This document shows positions 7,049 to 10,232 of a stretch of 10,232 nucleotides of DNA, in pieces. The translations under genes and the position numbers were made by a program. Numbering within the stretch: the stretch's first letter is position 1; every line of letters begins with the position of its first letter. The stretch lies in contig JAKAGD010000021.1 of NCBI GenBank assembly GCA_021817685.1, positions 1 through 10,232 on the forward strand, written 5' to 3'. Under the pieces are notes generated by a model. It was not told the DNA's origin, ran no database searches, and was given only the letters and a program-made list of their open reading frames with translations. This DNA is from a bacterium. GTDB taxonomy: Bacteria > Patescibacteriota > Minisyncoccia > Phycocordibacterales > Phycocordibacteraceae.

Positions 7049-7090
7049 GGCCATTCATCCGCGCCGCAAAGCGGACGCGGCATTCTGGCC
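7049..7090. repeat. Structured hairpin repeat, copy 2
   Basis: GGCCA (7049-7053) pairs with TGGCC (7086-7090), CCGCG (7059-7063) with CGCGG (7076-7080), and CCGC (7064-7067) with GCGG (7071-7074). A7075 is bulged, the apical loop is AAA, and a symmetric internal loop separates the outer and middle helices. Compared with copy 1, the outermost pair changes from C-G to G-C and one middle pair from C-G to G-C, with both sides altered together. Confidence 0.7.
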
Positions 7091-7099
7091 GATTCCAGT

Positions 7100-7137
7100 A
7101 AAAAACGAAAACGCCTCCGCGCATTTGCGCGGAGGCG
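7100..7137 (-). terminator. Rho-independent terminator of gatB
   Basis: On the minus strand an 11-bp perfect GC-rich stem (7127-7137 with 7112-7122) closes a 4-base AAAT loop and is followed at once by TTTTCGTTTTTT (7111-7100). It starts 13 bases after the gatB stop. It should end the obg-gatB transcript, separating it from the HTH gene. Confidence 0.9.
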
Positions 7138-7150
7138 GCCCCTGGAAAAT

Positions 7151-8566
7151 CTAGCCGAGCTCTTTGACGAGGATCTCCTTGAGGAGGCCCGGGTTGCCGG
7201 CACCCTTGGTGGCCTTCATGCTCTTGCCGAGCAGGTACTGAAGCGCTGCTTCCTTCCCTGCCCGGTACTCCTCGACCGCTTTCGTCTCCTCGGCAAGCAC
7301 GCCCGTGATAGCCTCTCGCAGCACGTCGGTGTCGTGCACCTGCATGAGACCGCGTTCTTCGGCGATACGCTCCGGATCACCGCCCTCTTCGACGAGGATG
7401 AGCAGCGTGTCTTTCGCGCCGCGCGACGAGAGGTCGCCGATGCTCGCGAGGCGGATGAGTTTCGCGAACGCGAGCGGGTCGAGTGTCGCATATTCTTCGC
7501 TTCCTTTCTTCGCATACAAGCCCGCGAGATCGGAGACGATGTAATTGGCAGCGAGTGCGACGAGCTCTTTCTCATCGCCAAGCGCCGCCGCGGTCGCATC
7601 GAAAAACACCGCGCGTTCCGGAGTCGCCGCCACATACGCGACATCGGTCTCCTTCATGCCGTATGATCGCTCGTACCGCGCGCGGCGCTCCCACGGGAGT
7701 TCCGGCATCGACGCACGCAACGCCGCTCCCGAGAATTCGGGGATCTCCGACAGATACAGTTTCGGGAGATCCGGCTCAGGGAAATAGCGGTAGTCGGCGC
7801 TCCCCTCTTTGAACCGCTGGTGGAAGGTGGCCTGCTTCCCTTCGTCCCACCCGCGCGTCGCTTGCACGACCTTCCCGCCGCTCTTGATGAGCGCTGTCTG
7901 CCGCTCTACCTCGTAAGCGATCGCGCGCTCGACCGAACGGAACGAGTTTATATTCTTCACCTCCACTTTCGTGCCGAACACCCCCTCTTCATCCGAAACG
8001 GAGATGTTCGCTTCGATGCGCATCTCTCCTTTCTCGAGATTCGCCTCCCCGGCACCGAGCGTGCGCAAGAGAAGCTGTAGTTCGCGAGCGAACCTACCTG
8101 CGGTCTCAGCATCATGAATGACCGGCTCAGTGACGAGCTCCATAAGCGGGATGCCGGCACGATTGAAATCGATGAGACTCTTGCCGGCTCCGTGCGATGA
8201 GCGCGCCGTGTCTTCTTCCAGGTGGACGCGAGTGATTGCGACGCCAGCGAGCTCGCCGCCAGAGACGAGCGGGTGCTCATACTGACTGATCTGATACCCC
8301 TTCGGGATGTCGGGATAGAAATAGCTCTTACGATCGAATTCCGTGAAGTCGGCGAGCTTGCCGCCGACAGCCGTACCGACGCGCAGGATGTGCTCGACCG
8401 CCGCCCGGTTGATGACCGGGAGCGTGCCCGGATGAGCAAGGCAGACCGGGCAAACGTTCACGTTCGGACGCGTCTCGTCCGGATCGTTCGCTGAATCGCA
8501 GAACATCTTCGTCTTCGTCTTCAGTTCAGCGTGGATCTCTAGTCCGATCGTCGGGGTGTATTTCAT
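7151..8566 (-). CDS. gatB: Aspartyl/glutamyl-tRNA(Asn/Gln) amidotransferase subunit B
   Basis: GatB is the tRNA-binding and kinase subunit of the GatCAB complex. It phosphorylates misacylated Glu-tRNA(Gln) or Asp-tRNA(Asn) so that ammonia from GatA can amidate it in the cytoplasm. The 471-residue length is normal. The N-terminus has IGLEIHAEL and the PVCLAHPG zinc-site region, followed by FDRKSYFYPDIPKGYQISQY, VHLEEDTARS, DFNRAGIPLMELVTEP, EVKNINSF and DYRYFPEPDLP, all family signatures. The C-terminal YqeY-like domain ends in LLGKSMKATKGAGNP. Of the usual zinc cysteines, C23, C39 and C42 are present, but the position after C23 (C-x-C) is Ser25. The start ATG 8566 lacks its own Shine-Dalgarno; its ATGA overlaps the stop of a small upstream ORF, implying coupled translation. 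obg lies 111 bases upstream. gatA and gatC are not in the window. Confidence 0.98.
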   Translation of the reverse strand: MKYTPTIGLEIHAELKTKTKMFCDSANDPDETRPNVNVCPVCLAHPGTLPVINRAAVEHILRVGTAVGGKLADFTEFDRKSYFYPDIPKGYQISQYEHPLVSGGELAGVAITRVHLEEDTARSSHGAGKSLIDFNRAGIPLMELVTEPVIHDAETAGRFARELQLLLRTLGAGEANLEKGEMRIEANISVSDEEGVFGTKVEVKNINSFRSVERAIAYEVERQTALIKSGGKVVQATRGWDEGKQATFHQRFKEGSADYRYFPEPDLPKLYLSEIPEFSGAALRASMPELPWERRARYERSYGMKETDVAYVAATPERAVFFDATAAALGDEKELVALAANYIVSDLAGLYAKKGSEEYATLDPLAFAKLIRLASIGDLSSRGAKDTLLILVEEGGDPERIAEERGLMQVHDTDVLREAITGVLAEETKAVEEYRAGKEAALQYLLGKSMKATKGAGNPGLLKEILVKELG

Positions 8567-8634
8567 AGGGTTGGCCGGCTTGCCCCGTTAGAAATGAGCT
8601 TTGTTTCCAATGGGGTGGTCGGGCGATATTCCAT
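8563..8634 (-). CDS. 23-residue upstream ORF translationally coupled to gatB
   Basis: The frame starts at ATG 8634 and reads MEYRPTTPLETK... for 23 codons. It ends in TGA at 8563-8565, which overlaps the gatB ATG as ATGA. It has a textbook ribosome binding site 7 bases upstream, whereas gatB itself has none, so ribosomes loaded here would terminate exactly on the gatB start. It is out of frame with gatB (offset 68), so it is not an N-terminal extension. The peptide has no recognised family. It may be only a translation-loading leader, or a regulatory peptide; there is no run of Asn, Gln, Asp or Glu codons that would suggest classical attenuation by amidation status. Confidence 0.5.
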   Translation of the reverse strand: MEYRPTTPLETKLISNGASRPTL

Positions 8635-8641
8635 AGTGATA

Positions 8642-8647
8642 CCTCCC
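8642..8647 (-). promoter_or_regulatory. Strong Shine-Dalgarno of the gatB upstream ORF
   Basis: GGGAGG, extending to GGGAGGT, lies 7 bases before ATG 8634. It is the only near-perfect Shine-Dalgarno I noticed ahead of a start codon in this window, and it decides the start of the small ORF. A TATACA preceded by TGC (8650-8658) lies just upstream, but initiation from it would begin inside the Shine-Dalgarno, so read-through from obg is the likelier source of this message. Confidence 0.6.
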
Positions 8648-8677
8648 AGTGTATAGCAAATCCGCGGCGCTGCACAG

Positions 8678-9655
8678 CTACTTACTTTCGGCGAACAGGG
8701 CGGTCAGCCGGTCAGAAAGCGCTTTCAAGGCAGCGTCGTCCACGATAGAGACAGGGAGCACTTCCCTCCCGGTCTCCTTCTCGAGCTCTTTCATCTTCGT
8801 TACACAATCTTCGGGCGAGATGAGATCTGTTTTCGACAGTATGACAATCTCCCGCTTATCGGCGAGGCCATGCCCGAACAGCTCCACCTCTTTCCTTACT
8901 TCCCTATAGGCTGCGAGAGGGTCTTCTGTGCTTGCCGAGACGAGATGTAGCAAGATTCCTGTACGTTCGACATGCTTAAGAAATTTTATTCCGAGACCTC
9001 GTCCGGCCGAGGCGCCTTCAATGAGGCCCGGGATGTCCGCAAGGATGCGGCCGTAGAATTCGCCGAGACTCGGTTCGAGCGTCGTGAACGGGTAGTCGCC
9101 TATCTTGGATTTCGCGCGAGTGAGCGCGTTGAGGAGCGACGACTTCCCGGCATTCGGGAGGCCGATAAGGCCGGCATCAGCGATGATCTTGAGTGTGAGC
9201 TCGATATCCCCGCCCTTCCCCTCCCGGCCGTTCGTCTGCTCAAACGGGTTCTGGTTGGTCGAACTCTTGAAATGAGCATTCCCTTTGCCGCCGAAGCCGC
9301 CTCGGAAAAGCGTGATGCGCTCACCCTCTTTCGTGATCTCGTATTCATCACCGGTGGCGATGATGCGCGCAAGCGTACCGACCGGCACCTCGAGGATCGC
9401 ATCCGCACCGTTTGCGCCGTTCTTCATCTCGCCTTGGCCTGCGACGCCGTTCTCGGCGATGAACTTCTTCTCGTAGCGATAGTTCTTGAGCGCCGACAGG
9501 TCGCGCACGCCGACGAGGATGACGTCGCCGCCGCGGCCGCCGTCGCCGCCATTAGGACCGCCATGCGCTTTCGTCTTCGTGTGCATCCACCGGACGACGC
9601 CATTGCCGCCCTTCCCTGAGGACGCGTACACCGTTACCTGATCGACGAACGCCAT
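8678..9655 (-). CDS. obg: Obg family GTPase (ribosome assembly, CgtA/ObgE type)
   Basis: Obg is an essential GTPase that binds the pre-50S subunit and links ribosome maturation to GTP and alarmone levels. ATG 9655 is chosen because the protein then begins MAFVDQVTVYASSGKGGNG, the canonical start of the glycine-rich Obg fold (residues 1 to about 157, with GGPNGGDGGRGGDV at 32-45). The GTPase motifs follow: G1 GLPNAGKSS (165-173), G2 YPFTTLEP (188-195), G3 DIPG (207-210) with the long switch GLIEGASAGRGLG, and G4 SKTD (274-277). The G5 region is VSIVD (302-306), a variant of the usual S-A motif. At 325 residues it stops after the G domain and has no OCT C-terminal domain, a common short form. 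It precedes gatB on the same strand with no terminator between, so they are probably co-transcribed. Confidence 0.98.
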   Translation of the reverse strand: MAFVDQVTVYASSGKGGNGVVRWMHTKTKAHGGPNGGDGGRGGDVILVGVRDLSALKNYRYEKKFIAENGVAGQGEMKNGANGADAILEVPVGTLARIIATGDEYEITKEGERITLFRGGFGGKGNAHFKSSTNQNPFEQTNGREGKGGDIELTLKIIADAGLIGLPNAGKSSLLNALTRAKSKIGDYPFTTLEPSLGEFYGRILADIPGLIEGASAGRGLGIKFLKHVERTGILLHLVSASTEDPLAAYREVRKEVELFGHGLADKREIVILSKTDLISPEDCVTKMKELEKETGREVLPVSIVDDAALKALSDRLTALFAESK

Positions 9656-9664
9656 AATATTCTC

Positions 9665-9670
9665 AGTATA
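9665..9670 (-). promoter_or_regulatory. Candidate -10 element of obg
   Basis: TATACT lies 9 bases before ATG 9655, the same hexamer and nearly the same position as at the HTH gene. It implies a transcript with a leader of only a few bases at most. No defensible -35 stands at the usual distance; TTGCGA at 9695-9700 is 24 bases away. Confidence 0.3.
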
Positions 9671-9725
9671 CACTAGGAAACATAAAGCACCTAATCGCAA
9701 GTCTCCCCAGTCCCCGCACCAGCCG

Positions 9726-9745
9726 CACTACCATATATGGTAGTG
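9726..9745. promoter_or_regulatory. 20-bp perfect palindrome between secA and obg
   Basis: Each 10-base arm (CACTACCATA and its complement) matches perfectly. On the plus strand it is followed by TTTTATTTTT, giving the form of a terminator pointing against the genes. On the minus strand it is preceded by an A-rich run and followed by CGGCTGG, so it is not a standard terminator for secA. It may be a dimeric regulator's operator upstream of obg, or a terminator of antisense transcription. Confidence 0.45.
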
Positions 9746-9772
9746 TTTTATTTTTCGTTCACTGCCTCGTGC

Positions 9773-10232
9773 TTATGACTCGACGATGGACCAGCCTTCG
9801 GAGAGCAACGGTTCGGCTTTCTTGAATTTGAGTTCTTTCGTCTCGTCACCCTTCCTGATGGTGACGATATCGTTCCTGCCGTATGTAAAAGATTTCTGCA
9901 GCGGCGCCGGGGCGTTCCCCTCTTCCTGCCCGGCAGCGACGAGCTTGGCGCGGGTCTTCTCTTCCTCGGCGCGGATGCGCGCGTCGTCAGCGCTGACGAG
10001 GCGCGGCAAAGCTTCGACTACCGCCGCATCGATGGAAGCCTCAAGCGCGCGGAAGCGCTGGAGCCCTTCGCGGCGGTACTCGATGAGCGGATCACGCTGG
10101 CCATAGGCGCGCAGCGACACCGAGCGGCGCAGGTACTCCATGGTCTCGAGGTGCTCGAGCCAGAACATATCAATGACCTGCAGCAAGAGATGGCGAGCAA
10201 GCTGGGTGAAGGCCGGACCGAGCTCAAGCTTC
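9773..10232 (-). CDS. secA: Preprotein translocase ATPase SecA, C-terminal part (5' end outside window)
   Basis: The frame is open to the window's right edge, so only the last 152 or so residues are seen. They contain the SecA helical scaffold/wing region: LLQVIDMFWLEHLETMEYLRRSV, SLRAYGQRDPLIEYRREG and the following helix QRFRALEASID. SecA is the motor that drives unfolded secretory proteins through SecYEG, and here would serve export of the large surface protein. After a charged linker the protein ends YGRNDIVTIRKGDETKELKF...GWSIVES. The GRND that normally introduces the CPCGSGKKYK zinc motif is present, but the cysteines are replaced by a short beta-like tail. A TTG or Met start inside this segment would give a truncated protein and is not the true start. 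Confidence 0.95.
   Translation of the reverse strand, partial: KLELGPAFTQLARHLLLQVIDMFWLEHLETMEYLRRSVSLRAYGQRDPLIEYRREGLQRFRALEASIDAAVVEALPRLVSADDARIRAEEEKTRAKLVAAGQEEGNAPAPLQKSFTYGRNDIVTIRKGDETKELKFKKAEPLLSEGWSIVES

Noticed and set aside
6863..7054. N-terminal extension of the HTH protein to ATG 7054
   Set aside because: The extra 64 residues are Pro/Arg-rich, read through the structured repeats, and sit upstream of a start with a close TATACT. They look like translated non-coding DNA.
7001..7666. Plus-strand open frame of 221 codons opposite gatB
   Set aside because: It begins in the hairpin-rich spacer, crosses the gatB terminator and is fully antisense to a certain gatB; there is no domain.

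Overview
The window reads as a chromosomal segment of a Patescibacteria (CPR) bacterium, most likely Parcubacteria. The evidence is a short Obg without a C-terminal extension, a SecA tail without the zinc-binding cysteines, very large surface proteins built from repeated 'NVGIGT' beta modules, and helix-turn-helix (HTH) domains fused to membrane anchors. The standard genetic code fits, since no coding frame needs TGA to be read through. This taxonomic call is inference. All convincing genes lie on the minus strand, so read right to left they are: secA (3' part), obg, a 23-residue upstream ORF, gatB, an HTH/tail-anchored membrane protein, and a giant surface protein whose C-terminus lies beyond base 1.

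Bases 1-5466 are one uninterrupted minus-strand reading frame of 1822 codons, open at the window edge. It encodes an N-terminal excisionase-type HTH domain, a single membrane anchor, a roughly 400-residue Ala-rich stalk, and a long Ser/Thr/Gly-rich array of tail-fibre-like beta modules. Inside that array sits a 397-residue intein (811-2001) with a Cys1 start, a TxxH motif in block B and a His-Asn terminus followed by Thr. The usual homing endonuclease is absent. In its place is a complete LabA-type NYN (PIN-like RNase) domain with all its acidic motifs. This is the most interesting object in the window: a protein-splicing element that would release a probable RNase from a surface adhesin precursor.

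Bases 5467-6100 are intergenic, with only a doubtful small ORF and a weak stem-loop. Bases 6101-6862 encode an acidic protein with an N-terminal HTH of the same kind as the adhesin's and a C-terminal membrane segment. Bases 6863-7150 are non-coding and hairpin-rich. They include two copies of a structured repeat whose stems differ by compensatory changes, and a strong Rho-independent terminator for gatB.

Bases 7151-10232 hold housekeeping genes for tRNA-dependent amidation (gatB), ribosome assembly GTPase function (obg) and protein export (secA). gatB appears to be translated by coupling to a 23-codon upstream ORF that has the only strong Shine-Dalgarno sequence I noticed here. obg and the HTH gene instead show a TATACT hexamer 6-9 bases before the ATG, which suggests leaderless or near-leaderless transcripts. 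SecA would be required to export the adhesin, but nothing else ties the housekeeping block to the surface protein.
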